From CAVPWP01 sp963709395 (GTDB lineage: Bacteria; Pseudomonadota; Alphaproteobacteria; Rhodobacterales; Rhodobacteraceae): 64,000 nt of DNA. The notes under the pieces are model-generated. The model saw only the letters and a list, made by a program, of their open reading frames with translations, was not told the DNA's origin and ran no database searches. Position 1 is the stretch's first letter; each line of letters opens with the position of its first letter. The stretch covers positions 1-64,000 of the forward strand of contig CAVPWP010000004.1 of the NCBI GenBank assembly GCA_963709395.1, written 5' to 3'. Made by a program: the position numbers and the translations under genes. Positions 9,854 through 19,718 of this stretch are shown here, piece after piece.

Positions 9854-10566
9854 GCGCCCAGCAGCAGGTTCACCCGCCGGTTCCGGGCGCCCTTCTTCTC
9901 GATCTTGCCAAGCCGGACCGGACCGATCTCGCCCGTCCGCGCGACATGGGTGCCGCCGCAGGGCTGCAGATCGACCTGGTCGCTGCCCTGCCCGATCCGG
10001 ACCAGGCGCACACGGCCAGACCCCATCGGCGGCCGCACTGACATGGTCTTCACAAGGCCCGGGTTCGCCTCGAGTTCCGCATCGGTGATCCAGTCCTCGG
10101 TCACCGGCAGATCCCGGGCGATCAGCGCGTTGAGGTCGGCCTCCAGCGCGTCGCGGTCCTCGGGCGCCTCGGGCATGTCGAAGTCGAGCCGCCCCTTCCC
10201 TGCCCCGATTGACCCACCGGTCACCGGCAGCGGGATCACGACCGACAGAAGGTGAAGGGCGGTGTGGACGCGCATGTAAAGGTGCCGTGTGTCCCAATCG
10301 AGGGTTTCCGTCACCTCGGCCCCGATGGGCGGCAGCGCGCTGCCCTCGGCAGGGATCAGAACGATCGCGCCATCCGCGCCCTTGGCGGTGGTCACGATGT
10401 CGGCGCTGCCCCCGTCCCAGTCGAGGCGGCCCGCGTCGCCCGGCTGACCGCCGCCGGCAGGATAGAAGACTGACGCATCGACGATGATCCCGCCCTCGGG
10501 CGTATGGCCGGTGACACGGGCGCGGACGTCGCGGCGGTAGGCATCGCGGTAAAGCGGATCGGTCAT
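9850..10566 (-). CDS. alanyl-tRNA editing protein AlaX
   Basis: This stand-alone editing domain of 238 residues hydrolyses mischarged tRNA-Ala (Ser or Gly). It contains the zinc-binding pair of the AlaRS editing domain: HTALH (about residue 100) and CGGTH (about residue 204). It also has the AlaX N-terminal pattern FYPAGGGQPGDAG. ATG 10566 overlaps the stop of the upstream mechanosensitive channel gene by ATGA, so it is the last gene of the trgA-trgB-cysK-mscS-alaX operon. Without an AlaRS synthetase core it is clearly the trans-editing form. Confidence 0.9.
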   Translation of the reverse strand: MTDPLYRDAYRRDVRARVTGHTPEGGIIVDASVFYPAGGGQPGDAGRLDWDGGSADIVTTAKGADGAIVLIPAEGSALPPIGAEVTETLDWDTRHLYMRVHTALHLLSVVIPLPVTGGSIGAGKGRLDFDMPEAPEDRDALEADLNALIARDLPVTEDWITDAELEANPGLVKTMSVRPPMGSGRVRLVRIGQGSDQVDLQPCGGTHVARTGEIGPVRLGKIEKKGARNRRVNLLLGA

Positions 10567-13037
10567 GCGGCGCGGCCTTCGTCGGGTGTCGGCTGGGCGT
10601 CGCCCGGGGGCGGCACGTCTTCGGGCGCTGTGTCGGCGGCCTTCTCGGCAGGCAGCGGCGCCCCCGGAAGAACCTCGGGATTGCGCAGCCACAGATCGCG
10701 CTGCGGGAAGGGAATGCCGATGCCCTCTTCGCGGAAGCGTTCGTGGATCGAATGATTGATGTCCGAGTGGACCTGCAGCCGGAAATTCACGTCCCGCAGG
10801 ATGCAGAAACACTCCATTTCCAGCGCATTGTCCCCGAAGGCCCGGAACATGACGCGTGGCGGCGGGTCCATCGCCACGAGGGGGTGGTTTTCACAGATCT
10901 CCATCAGCACGCGTTCGACATGGCGACTGTCGCAGTCGTAAGAGACGCCCACGGCGACGACAAGTCGTCCGACGGTGCTGCCGCGGGTGTAGTTCGTCAC
11001 CACGCCCGCGATGAGATCACCGTTGGGGATGATCACTTCCGAGCGGTCGAAGGCCTGCACGGTGGTGGCGCGGACCGAGATATTCTTGACGATCCCCATC
11101 TGCGGGCCGACCTCGATCCAGTCGCCTTCGCTGATCGGACGCTCGATCAGCATGATGAGGCCGGCGACGAAGTTCTCGACGACCGTCCGCAAGCCGAAAC
11201 CGATCCCGACCGACAGCGCCGAGGCCACGAGCGCGAAGGCCGTCAGGTTGATCCCGGCCGCCGTGATCGCGGCCAGCGCCGCGATGGTCAGGCCGACATA
11301 GCCTACGCCAACGGTGATCGCGTTGCGCCCGCCCTGGTCGAGCTTGGTGCGCGGCAGGACGGCCGATCGCAGGGTCGCCTGAAGCAGCCGGGTGAGGCCG
11401 AATCCGATGGCGAAGACAGCAACGATCGTCACGACCGCGCCGATCCCGATGCGGGTGCCACCGACCATGAACCCGTCCGAGAGGCTTTCCCAGGCGTCGG
11501 TGATCTCGGTCCAGCGCGCGCCCCAGACCAGCGCGAACAGCGGGATCGAGCCGATCCCGGCAAGAAGCGTCATCAGGACCGGCACAAGGGCGTCGCGCGC
11601 ATCCTCGGGCGAGCGATTGGTCACCACCGAATAGAGATCGCCGAACAGCCGGTGCAGCGTGGCGATGATCGCGATGATCCCCAGCGAGGATATGGCCGGA
11701 AAGACAGCGAAAGCGGCCAGATTGGCATAGCCGATCACCGCCGCGAGGGGACCGGCGACTGCCAGAAAATGCAGGGCCTGCCCGATGACCCACAAAACGC
11801 CGGACAGGAAAGTCGCCTCCGATTGCGCCGTCTCGGAGCTTTCGGTGGCAGCGACATTCGTGTCGCTGTCCTGCGACGCGCGCATGAGGATCGAGCCCAT
11901 TCGCCACAGGAACCAGGCCGCGGCGATGACCAGCGGCGCCTTGAGAACACTCATCGTTTCGGGCGAGAATCCCGCGTCGGACCCAAATCTCCCGACAATG
12001 ATGTAGAGCGCAAGGAATCCGCCAAGGATCGTCGCGACCCGCCGCGCCCGTGACCGGTCTGCCTCTGTCAGCACTCCCACAAACGACTGCAATTCATGCG
12101 GCGGAAAGATCCGCACCGCGAGCCAGCGCGCCAGGGCCAGCGTTGCGCCGGCCCGCACGATTGCCCCCGTCAGGGACTGGCCGAGGAACCCGGTCGCCAG
12201 GGACAGCTGCGCCGCGACGGCAAGTGCGCCAAGGCCCATGATGGGTAGGATCACCTGGCCCAGTGACAGGATGAGCGCAAGGATCTGCCCGCTGGCCGTG
12301 TTCTGCCGGACCGCGACCCTGGTCGAGACCCTCTCCATCAACCGGCGCCCCAGGAAAATGAGCGTCAAGCCGAGACCCGCGAGAAGCAGCGCGATCGGCG
12401 CGCGCTCACGCAGCAGGGCGGCTCTTGCGGCGCCCTGTGTTGCCGCCAGGATTTCGTTCCGCAGCCGCAGGTCGACGCGGAGGAATTCGTTCCATGCACG
12501 GGACCATGTCGCCGGAAGGAGAGGCGATCCAACCTGCTGGAACAGCGTCTCGGTTTGACGGGTCCGCAGGATCTGGTCGATCTCGTGGATCAGGGCGTCG
12601 GCGCGGTTGAACGCCACGTCCGCCGCGCGCACCGGGATCATGAGGTCGTTCAGCGTCGAATTCAGATCTGCCCTGACGCCAGCCACCGCGTCGGGTTCGC
12701 TTGCGCCCTCGCCCGGCGGCGGCCCAAGGGCTTCTATCTGCGCCTCGACGGTCCGGATTCGGGCCGCATTCGTCGACTTCGCGGCATCGAAGTCACTGCG
12801 CCATGCCACCAGTTCTTGGCGTAAATCCATGAACGCGGAATCGGAGGCAACGCCTCGGGAGATCGTATTCTCGGCCCGCTCGACAAGACGCGTCCAGGTC
12901 TCTACGTTGAACGTGATATCCGAGGTGCCTTGCGCAAGGGCGGATGGCAGCGGCATCCCCGGCACCGTCAGCATGCCGGCGAACGCACCCAGCAGGATCG
13001 CCCCGGCAAGTCCCAGAGATCGCAGGATGCGCATCAC
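10563..13037 (-). CDS. DUF3772 / MscS-type mechanosensitive channel, large periplasmic form
   Basis: This is an 824-residue protein with an N-terminal signal peptide (cut after ALAQG), then a periplasmic helical DUF3772 region (residues about 40-190). Multiple membrane segments run from about 200 to 600, followed by the MscS core. The core motifs are GIGFGLRTVVENFVAGLIML (pore-lining helix), ERPISEGDWIEVG and ATTVQAFDRSEVIIPNGDLI. It ends with a Pro/Asp-rich tail. Such channels release osmolytes on hypo-osmotic shock. The gene overlaps cysK upstream (ATGA at 13034-13037) and alaX downstream, so it is translated with the tellurite/cysteine operon. Confidence 0.88.
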   Translation of the reverse strand: MMRILRSLGLAGAILLGAFAGMLTVPGMPLPSALAQGTSDITFNVETWTRLVERAENTISRGVASDSAFMDLRQELVAWRSDFDAAKSTNAARIRTVEAQIEALGPPPGEGASEPDAVAGVRADLNSTLNDLMIPVRAADVAFNRADALIHEIDQILRTRQTETLFQQVGSPLLPATWSRAWNEFLRVDLRLRNEILAATQGAARAALLRERAPIALLLAGLGLTLIFLGRRLMERVSTRVAVRQNTASGQILALILSLGQVILPIMGLGALAVAAQLSLATGFLGQSLTGAIVRAGATLALARWLAVRIFPPHELQSFVGVLTEADRSRARRVATILGGFLALYIIVGRFGSDAGFSPETMSVLKAPLVIAAAWFLWRMGSILMRASQDSDTNVAATESSETAQSEATFLSGVLWVIGQALHFLAVAGPLAAVIGYANLAAFAVFPAISSLGIIAIIATLHRLFGDLYSVVTNRSPEDARDALVPVLMTLLAGIGSIPLFALVWGARWTEITDAWESLSDGFMVGGTRIGIGAVVTIVAVFAIGFGLTRLLQATLRSAVLPRTKLDQGGRNAITVGVGYVGLTIAALAAITAAGINLTAFALVASALSVGIGFGLRTVVENFVAGLIMLIERPISEGDWIEVGPQMGIVKNISVRATTVQAFDRSEVIIPNGDLIAGVVTNYTRGSTVGRLVVAVGVSYDCDSRHVERVLMEICENHPLVAMDPPPRVMFRAFGDNALEMECFCILRDVNFRLQVHSDINHSIHERFREEGIGIPFPQRDLWLRNPEVLPGAPLPAEKAADTAPEDVPPPGDAQPTPDEGRAA

Positions 13038-14065
13038 TCTTCGTAGACCTCCGGCAGCAACTTCCCGCTTCCGTCAAGCCAGCCCGGCACCGGCAGCCCC
13101 TTTTCGCGCAGGAAGTCGGGGTTGAAGAGCTTGGACTGATAGCGTGTGCCGTAGTCGCAAAGGATCGTTACGATTGTGTGGCCGGGGCCGAGGTCCTTCG
13201 CCATGCGCATCGCGCCGGCCACGTTGATCCCCGACGATCCGCCGAGGCACAGCCCCTCCTGCGACAGGAGGTCAAAAACGATAGGCAGCGCCTCGGCGTC
13301 GGGGATCTTGTAGCTGAGATCGGGGCGGAAGCCCTTGAGGTTCGCCGTCTCGCGCCCCTGCCCGATCCCTTCGGTGATCGAGCCGCCCTCGGCCTTGAAT
13401 TCACCCGTCGTGTAGAAATCGTGGATGGCCGAGCCTTCTGGATCGGCAAGTCCGATCTTCACGCCTTTCGGCTGCAGCGCCATGCCCACGCCGGCAAGCG
13501 TCCCGCCAGTGCCGACCGCGCAGATGAAGCCGTCGACCGCCCCACCCGTCTGCTCCCAGATCTCGGGTCCCGTGGTCTCGACATGCGCCTGCCGGTTGGC
13601 GACGTTGTCGAACTGGTTCGCCCAGACGGCGCCATAGGGTTCGGTCTTGGCCAGCCGCGCGGCCAGCCGTTCGGAATAGCGCACGTAGTTGTTGGGGTTG
13701 CGGTAGGGAACCGCGGGCACCTGCACGAGCTCGGCCCCGGCCAGCCGCAGCATGTCCTTCTTTTCCTGGCTCTGTGTCTCGGGGATCACGATGACCGTGC
13801 GGAACCCCATCGAGGCCCCGACAAGCGCAAGCCCGATCCCGGTGTTGCCCGCGGTGCCCTCGACGATCGTACCGCCCGGCTTCAGCTCTCCGCGCGCGAT
13901 GGCGTCGCGGATGATGAAGAGGGCAGCCCGGTCCTTGACCGACTGCCCCGGGTTCAGGAATTCGGCCTTGCCGAGTATCTCGCATCCCGTGGCCTCGGAC
14001 GGGCCGTTGAGCCGGATCATGGGCGTGTTGCCGACCGCGTCGGCAAGGTCTTTGCGGATCGTCAT
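13034..14065 (-). CDS. cysK: cysteine synthase A
   Basis: This PLP enzyme makes L-cysteine from O-acetylserine and sulfide in the cytoplasm. Visible signatures are the PLP lysine in NPGQSVKDRAA (about residue 45), GTAGNTGIGLALVGAS (substrate loop), the phosphate-binding GTGGTLAGVG and the C-terminal GGSSGINVAGA. It has 343 residues; this form with an insert after PGQSVKDRAALFII is common in Rhodobacterales. The start MTIRKDLADAVGNTPMIRL is the family N-terminus. It follows trgB by about 60 bases, reproducing the trgAB-cysK tellurite-resistance locus known in Rhodobacter sphaeroides. Confidence 0.93.
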   Translation of the reverse strand: MTIRKDLADAVGNTPMIRLNGPSEATGCEILGKAEFLNPGQSVKDRAALFIIRDAIARGELKPGGTIVEGTAGNTGIGLALVGASMGFRTVIVIPETQSQEKKDMLRLAGAELVQVPAVPYRNPNNYVRYSERLAARLAKTEPYGAVWANQFDNVANRQAHVETTGPEIWEQTGGAVDGFICAVGTGGTLAGVGMALQPKGVKIGLADPEGSAIHDFYTTGEFKAEGGSITEGIGQGRETANLKGFRPDLSYKIPDAEALPIVFDLLSQEGLCLGGSSGINVAGAMRMAKDLGPGHTIVTILCDYGTRYQSKLFNPDFLREKGLPVPGWLDGSGKLLPEVYEE

Positions 14066-14124
14066 CGGGCGCCCTTCCGGCCTGCTCCATTCCGCAGCCT
14101 GTCTAGGGCGCGCGCGCGGCAAAC

Positions 14125-15253
14125 TCAAGAAAGCCCGGCAAGCCTTTGCCGGTTGGCGCCAGCCCAGAGAAGAAGCATCACCAGGGGAATCACATTCGCC
14201 TCGCCGGTGTTCACCAGATCCATCGCGCGTTCGCGGTCGAGAACATGGGTGCGAATATCCTCGTCCTCTTGGGCAAGGCCGCCGCCGGCGTCCCCCACGC
14301 CCTCGGCAAGACTGCAGATGCCGACAAAGCAATGGAAGAACTCGGTCGTGGCGCCCGGCGATGGGTAGCCCGCGATCACCGGCTCAAGCCGGTCGAATGC
14401 GAGACCCGGCCTCTTCCATCGCCTCGCGCCGGGCGGTCTCGGCGGGCGTCTCGCCCGGGTCCACCAGCCCGGCCACGGGCTCCAGCGTCCAGGGCCGGGG
14501 ATCGCCGCGCAGAAAAGGTCCGGTGCGGAATTGCTCGACCAGAAGCACCCGGTCGGTCGCGGGGTCGTAGGGCAGCACAAGAGCGGCATCCATGCCGACG
14601 AACCCCTCGCGCAGCAAGGGCCCGCTGCGTCCGCCGGCGAAGGTCGTGTGATCGATCAAAACCTCATCCAGCGCGAAGAACCCCGTGTGCCGGCGGTCCA
14701 CACGCTGGGTCGTAATAGCCCCGATGCCCGGATCGCTGCGCACCGCCGCCGGGGCCGGTGCGCGCGCCAGAACCCGCGACCATGCCCTCGCGCGGATCGT
14801 GGGAAAGCGCCGTGCCAGAACCTCGGGCGACCAGTCGCCGAAACGCGCCATGGACTCTTCGGCCGCGAGGACCGTCGTCTCGGCCCAGCGCGCCTCCCAG
14901 GCTGCCAGCGACCACGGCCCGTCATGTTCGGCCACATCGTCGATCCCGAAATAGACCAGCGCCCGTTCGGCACCCTCCGCGGTCTCGACCGCGACCTCGC
15001 GCAATTCGTAGCCGAACCCCGCCTCGTAATAGTCGAGCCGGGCCCGCATGCGGGCATCGCACGGCAGAAACAGCCCCTCGGACAGGGCGCCGGCTTCGGG
15101 CAGGATCACCGGGTAGTCCGCCCCCGCGACGGTGAACACGGCGTGACCGGCCAGCCGCGCGGGGCGCGGCGCGACGGCGCATCCCGCCACGATCTCCAGC
15201 AAAGGTATGTGCCGCAACGTCCCGTAAAGAAACAGGTTTTCCGCCAAACTCAT
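14125..15253 (-). CDS. trgB: TrgB: gamma-glutamylcyclotransferase-like domain plus NUDIX hydrolase, one frame break
   Basis: This two-domain protein of about 375 residues has an N-terminal GGCT-like fold, with the substrate loop YGTLRH near residue 11. The C-terminal ADP-ribose pyrophosphatase-type NUDIX domain contains the box GxVDPGETPAETARREAMEEAG. In Rhodobacter sphaeroides TrgB belongs to the tellurite-resistance operon trgAB-cysK. The frame breaks inside the NUDIX box; removing the extra base at about 14404 restores EEAGLAFDRLEPVIAGYPSPG and a normal end at 14125. A sequence error is therefore more likely than inactivation. ATG 15253 overlaps the trgA stop by ATGA. Confidence 0.87.
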
Positions 15254-15690
15254 GACCAGCGGCGCGCGAAGAACTCCGTAAGCGATGCGCAGAGGATCGC
15301 GCCGACGAGCGCCGCGCCGATCACTTGCGGGTCAAGCGCGATCATCGCGTAGTCCCCCATGATGATCGCCATGTCCTGCAGCGCCTCCATCGGCCCGTCG
15401 TAGTAAAGCCGCGTCGCGCGCCGGGTCATCTCGTAGCCGCCCCAGAGCAGGAGGGACCAGAACACGATGGCCGCCAGTGTCGTCAGCCCGAAGCCCATCG
15501 ACGGGACATAGCCCCGCCCGGCGCCGCGCCCCATGACCCGCCAGCCCATCAGAAGGCCGAACAGAGCATTGATCGGCGACAGCAGCCCCACCTGCGAACC
15601 CTCCGGCAGCAGGGGCTTGATCAGATCGGACACGAACCACGCCAGTGCCGCGAAAACGATGGCTCCGATGAGTTTCGCGGCAGTTGGCAT
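15250..15690 (-). CDS. trgA: TrgA family membrane protein
   Basis: This 146-residue protein has four predicted membrane helices (about 7-25, 38-50, 67-87 and 118-140). The start MPTAAKLIGAIVFAALAWF and the order upstream of trgB and cysK match TrgA of Rhodobacter sphaeroides, a membrane protein needed with TrgB for high-level tellurite resistance. Its biochemical role is not known. It heads the minus-strand operon that continues to alaX, and its start is only a few bases from the 3' end of the CFA-type gene, so the operon may extend further upstream. Confidence 0.88.
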   Translation of the reverse strand: MPTAAKLIGAIVFAALAWFVSDLIKPLLPEGSQVGLLSPINALFGLLMGWRVMGRGAGRGYVPSMGFGLTTLAAIVFWSLLLWGGYEMTRRATRLYYDGPMEALQDMAIIMGDYAMIALDPQVIGAALVGAILCASLTEFFARRWS

Positions 15691-15693
15691 GCG

Positions 15694-16903
15694 TCAGCCC
15701 GGTCTCGTGACGGTGATCTGGATCACGTCACAGTTACCGCTGCGGAAGGTCGCGGCGCAAGACGTAAGGTAAAGATTCCACATGCGCCGGAAGCGATCGT
15801 CGAATCCCAGCCGGGCCACGTCGTCCCAGCGATCGTTGAAAACCTCGTGCCAGCGCCGCAGGGTCTGGCTGTAGCCGTCGCCGAACTCGAAGCTGCGCGC
15901 CACGCTCAGGCCCGCCTTCTCGACCTCGGCCGTCAGACGGGTCGGGGTTGGCAGCATGCCGCCCGGAAAGATGTATTTCTGGATGAAGTCGACCCCGCGC
16001 CGGTAGGTCTCCCAGCGCCGTTCGTCGACCGTGATGACCTGAAGCGCCGCGCGGCGACCGGGCTTCAGACGCTCGCGCAGGGTGTCGAAATAGACCGGCC
16101 AGTATTTCTCGCCCACCGCCTCGAACATCTCGATCGAGGCGACCCCGTCATAGGTGCCGGTCTCGTCGCGGTAATCCTGAAGCCGGAACTCCACCTGGTC
16201 CGACAGGCCCGCGCGTTCGATCCGTTCGCGGGCGAATTTCAACTGCTCCTGAGAGATGGTCAGGCCGGTAACGCGCAGTCCCCGCTCCTTCGCCGCGTAT
16301 TCGGCGAACCCGCCCCAGCCGCAGCCGATCTCGAGCACGTGGTCCCCCGGCTGGAGGCCTATCTCGTCGACCATCCGCGCGTATTTCGCGGTCTGCGCCG
16401 CCTCGAGGCTCTCCTGCCCGGTGGTGAAAAGCGCCGAGGAATAGGTCATCGTGTCGTCAAGCCACAGGCTGTAGAACTCGTTCCCCAAATCGTAGTGGTA
16501 CGAGATGTTCTTCTTCGCCTGCCGCTTGGTGTTGGTCTGCAACCAGAAGCGCAGCTTCTCGAAAAGCTGCACAAGCCTCTGACCGGGAAAGGAATAGCTC
16601 ATGTCCCCGCCGTCGTGCAGAAGGTCCATCAGGCCCATCAGGTCAGGGGTCGTCCACCACCCGTCAAGATAGGCTTCGGAGAACCCGAGGTCGCCGTCGC
16701 GGATCAGCCGGGCGAAGCAATCCGGGTTGATGACGGTCAGATCGCCCACCGGGTCCGGGCGCGCGCCCTTCGACCCGGAAGGTGCGCCCGTCGGGAAGGT
16801 GGATGTCGAGCCGCCCGCGCTCGAGGCCTTTGGCGATCGAGAAAACCTGCGAGAAATAGCGAGGCAGGTTCTCCTGCCCCTCGGTTGTCGTCAGAACGTT
16901 CAT
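15694..16903 (-). CDS. cfa: cyclopropane-fatty-acyl-phospholipid synthase family methyltransferase, one frame break
   Basis: This SAM-dependent enzyme acts on unsaturated acyl chains of membrane phospholipids. Signatures are the SAM loop VLEIGCGWGGFAEYAA, the bicarbonate/active-site region YHYDLGNEFY, MTYSSALF, SIEMFEAVGE and the end motif FIQKYIFPGGMLP. The N-terminal part (from ATG 16903, MNVLTTTEGQENLPRYFSQV) and the main body are in different frames. Removing one G from the run at 16751-16753 joins them as GRAPGPVGDLTVINPD. Full length is about 402 residues. It lies just upstream of trgA on the same strand. Confidence 0.88.
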
Positions 16904-17015
16904 CCACACTCCCCGTACCTCGCCCGCGAGGCTATTCCAGGCGCTTTGTCGCAAGCAACTGTTTTGGCGCGATTTCCAACTGACGTGGCGGTAAGCACAC
17001 GCATGCCCAAACCTG

Positions 17016-18446
17016 TCATGCCCCCTCCTGCCCGCGCTGCGCATAGGCGTCAAGCGCGCGCCGCCGCCCGTCCTCGGGCGTCACGATCGGAGCTGGATAG
17101 GCATCGTCCGGACTCAAGCCCCAGGACCGGGGGATCGCCTCGAAATACGACCGGGCAAGCGGGTCCGGATCGCGGCGCCCCTCGGCGATCCAGCGATCGG
17201 CATAGATGCGGCGCGGGTCGAACTTCTGCAACTGGCTGACCGGGTTGAAGACCCGGAAATAGGGCGTCGCGTCCGGGCCCGATCCGGCCGACCACTGCCA
17301 GCCCATCGCGTTCGCCGCCGGGTCCCAGTCGGCAAGGCAATCCGCGAACCAGTCCAGCCCGATCTTCCAGTGTGTCATCAGGTGCTTGGTCAGGTAGCTG
17401 GCGACGATCATCCGGGCACGGTTGTGCATCCGCCCGGTCACGTACATCTCGCGCATGGCCGCATCCACGAACTCGATCCCCGTGCGGCCGCGCAGCCAGG
17501 CGCGCACCTCGGGCGTATCGGGGTCGGTGTTCCAGGGGAACGTGTCCCACTCGGGCCGCCAGTTGCGCGTCGTGATCTGCGGGGTGTGAAACGCAAGGTG
17601 GTAGGAAAACTCGCGCCAGACGAGTTCCTTGAGGAAGGTCTCGGCTCCTGCCTTGCCCTCGTGCAGGGCGCGCAGGCCCGCGTGCCAGCACTGGCGCGGG
17701 GATATCTCGCCGTAGGTCAGGTTCTCCGACAGAAGCGAGGTGCCGTTCTGCGCGACCTGATCGCGCGCCGATGCGTAACCGGCGATGCGATGGGCGATGA
17801 AGGCCCCAAGCCGCCCCTGCGCGGCCTCCTCACCCACCACCAGATGCGGGCGCACCACCTCCGCCCCGCGGTTCATCGCGGCCGAGAGGTTCCAGTCTGC
17901 GGGATCGTCACTCTTCGGCCAGACCTTCGGCACGGGCAGGCGGGCGGGTGCGGAGAGCGCTGGCGGCACCTCGCGGTCCTTCACCGTGCGCCAGAACGGT
18001 GTGTAGACGCGGTAGGGACCGCCCTGCCCCGTGGCGACGGTCCAGGGTTCGAACAGGACATGGCCCGGATGGCTGTGCGCTTCGATCCCGTCCGCCTTGA
18101 GGCCAGCCTTGACCGCGGTGTCGCGGGCGACAGCGTCGGGATCGTAGGCGCGCGACCAGTGCACGGTGTCCGCCCCGGTCTCGGCCACGAGCGCGCGCAG
18201 CACCTCTAGCGCGCCGCCCCGCCGGAAGATGAGGCGTGACCCCCGCGCGGCGAGGCGGTCGGCCAGCGCCTCGGCCCCGAGGCCCAGCCGCCATTTCGGA
18301 CAGGCACCGTGGGTTTCGGCCACCTCGTCGAGGATGAACACGGGAATCACCGGACGGCCCGTCTCGACCGCCGCCGTCAGCGCCGGGTTGTCGGACAGCC
18401 GCAGGTCGCGGCGAACCCACCAGAGGATCGGAGATACGTCGGACAT
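17016..18446 (-). CDS. phrB: deoxyribodipyrimidine photolyase (class I CPD type)
   Basis: This 476-residue DNA repair flavoprotein splits cyclobutane pyrimidine dimers with blue light. The N-terminal antenna domain opens ILWWVRRDLRLSDNPALTAA. The C-terminal FAD domain shows LKELVWREFSYHLAFHTP, RTGIEFVDAAMREMYVTGRM, HNRARMIVASYLTKHLM and DWDPAANAMGWQWSAGSGPD, all diagnostic of microbial class I photolyases rather than cryptochrome-DASH. ATG 18446 (MSDVSPILWW) gives the family start; an upstream ATG at 18461 is possible. It is 45 bases downstream of the class V aminotransferase on the same strand. Confidence 0.94.
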   Translation of the reverse strand: MSDVSPILWWVRRDLRLSDNPALTAAVETGRPVIPVFILDEVAETHGACPKWRLGLGAEALADRLAARGSRLIFRRGGALEVLRALVAETGADTVHWSRAYDPDAVARDTAVKAGLKADGIEAHSHPGHVLFEPWTVATGQGGPYRVYTPFWRTVKDREVPPALSAPARLPVPKVWPKSDDPADWNLSAAMNRGAEVVRPHLVVGEEAAQGRLGAFIAHRIAGYASARDQVAQNGTSLLSENLTYGEISPRQCWHAGLRALHEGKAGAETFLKELVWREFSYHLAFHTPQITTRNWRPEWDTFPWNTDPDTPEVRAWLRGRTGIEFVDAAMREMYVTGRMHNRARMIVASYLTKHLMTHWKIGLDWFADCLADWDPAANAMGWQWSAGSGPDATPYFRVFNPVSQLQKFDPRRIYADRWIAEGRRDPDPLARSYFEAIPRSWGLSPDDAYPAPIVTPEDGRRRALDAYAQRGQEGA

Positions 18447-18491
18447 GGGCCCCGGGGACACGCCCGTCGTCCGGGCCGGTTCAGTTTCTTA

Positions 18492-19718
18492 CTACAGGAC
18501 GTGATCTAGCGCGGCGATCAGGCGGTCAACCTCGTCTTGGGTCGTGTAATGCACGAAACTCATCCGCAGCACGCCTTTTTCGGGGTCCACCCCCTGCGCC
18601 TGAAGCGCGCGGTGGGCGTAGAAATCCCCGCCGTCGCAGAGCATCCCAAGCGCCACCAGCTCTGCCGCCGCATCGGCCCCCGGACGACCGAGTTCGACCG
18701 CCACGGTGGGCGCCCGGCGCACGGCGTCGGAGGGGCCAAGCAAACGGACCGAATTCTTCGCGGCCAGATGGTCAAGCAGCGGCTGCAAGAGCCGCACCTC
18801 ATGCGCACGCATCATGTCGTGGACGGCGGCGGCACGGGCCTGGGGCGCGGCCTCTCCTCCGACATGTCGGGCGTAAAGCGCGTCGACATAGTCGGCCATG
18901 CCGGCCGAGGCCGCGACCTGCGCGTGATCCGGTCCCGCCGGGGTAAACCGCTTGTAAAGCGTGCCCGCGTTGAAATAGTGCCCCTGGTTCGGCAACGCCT
19001 CGGCCAAAGCGCGGCGAATCACCATGATCCCCTGGTGCGGCCCATAGGTCTTGTAGGCCGAGAAAAGATAGATATCCGCCCCCAGCGCACCGACGTCGGG
19101 AAAGCCGTGCGGCGCATAGCTCACGCCGTCGACACAGACCACAGCACCCGCCGCGTGGACCTTCGCGGTGATCGCGGCCACGTCGTTCACCTCGCCCACC
19201 ACGTTCGAGCAGTGTGGAAAGCACACAAGCCTGACCCGGTCGTCCAGCAGCGCGTCCAGCCCGGCGGGGTCGAGGTGCCCGGTCTCGGGGTCGATCCGCC
19301 ATTCGCGCAGCTCGATCCCCTCGTCCGACAGCCGTCGCCAGGGGCCGCTGTTGGCTTCGTGATCCTGGTTGGTGACGACGATGGCGTCGCCCGGCCGCAG
19401 GTGCTTTCGGAAGGCCTGGGCGAGGACATAGGTGTTTTGCGTGGTCGAGGGTCCGAACGACACCTCGTCCGTCGCCACGCCAAGCATCGCCGCCAGCCGC
19501 GCGCGCGCCTCGTCCATCTCCTCGCCACCCTTGCGCGAGGCGTCGTAGGCCGCATAGGGCTGCACCTTGCGTTCGCGGTAGAACCGCGTCAGCCGGTCGA
19601 TCACCTGCACGCAAGGCAGCGACCCGCCCGCGTTCTCGAGAAAGACCTTGCCCTTGAGATCCGGCGTTTCGAGCCCGGGAAACTGCGCGCGGACAAAATC
19701 GGTATCGAGGGCCGTCAT
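18492..19718 (-). CDS. class V aminotransferase / cysteine desulfurase-like PLP enzyme
   Basis: This 408-residue PLP enzyme of the selenocysteine lyase/cysteine desulfurase-like branch has its PLP lysine in FSAYKTYGPHQG (about residue 222), with VCVDGVSYAPHGFPDV upstream (cofactor aspartate). Other features are the start block FLENAGGSLPCVQVID, phosphate-loop FGPSTTQNT and substrate segment TNQDHEANSGPWRRL. It lacks the long C-terminal Cys loop of IscS. The reaction is probably removal or transfer of an amino or sulfur group, but the substrate is not known. ATG 19718 overlaps the acuI stop (ATGA), so the two are translationally coupled. Confidence 0.8.
   Translation of the reverse strand: MTALDTDFVRAQFPGLETPDLKGKVFLENAGGSLPCVQVIDRLTRFYRERKVQPYAAYDASRKGGEEMDEARARLAAMLGVATDEVSFGPSTTQNTYVLAQAFRKHLRPGDAIVVTNQDHEANSGPWRRLSDEGIELREWRIDPETGHLDPAGLDALLDDRVRLVCFPHCSNVVGEVNDVAAITAKVHAAGAVVCVDGVSYAPHGFPDVGALGADIYLFSAYKTYGPHQGIMVIRRALAEALPNQGHYFNAGTLYKRFTPAGPDHAQVAASAGMADYVDALYARHVGGEAAPQARAAAVHDMMRAHEVRLLQPLLDHLAAKNSVRLLGPSDAVRRAPTVAVELGRPGADAAAELVALGMLCDGGDFYAHRALQAQGVDPEKGVLRMSFVHYTTQDEVDRLIAALDHVL

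Noticed and set aside
10743..12053. Long open frame antisense to the mechanosensitive channel gene
   Set aside because: Composition is Arg/Asp/His-rich without motifs or a ribosome site, and the opposite strand encodes an intact channel.
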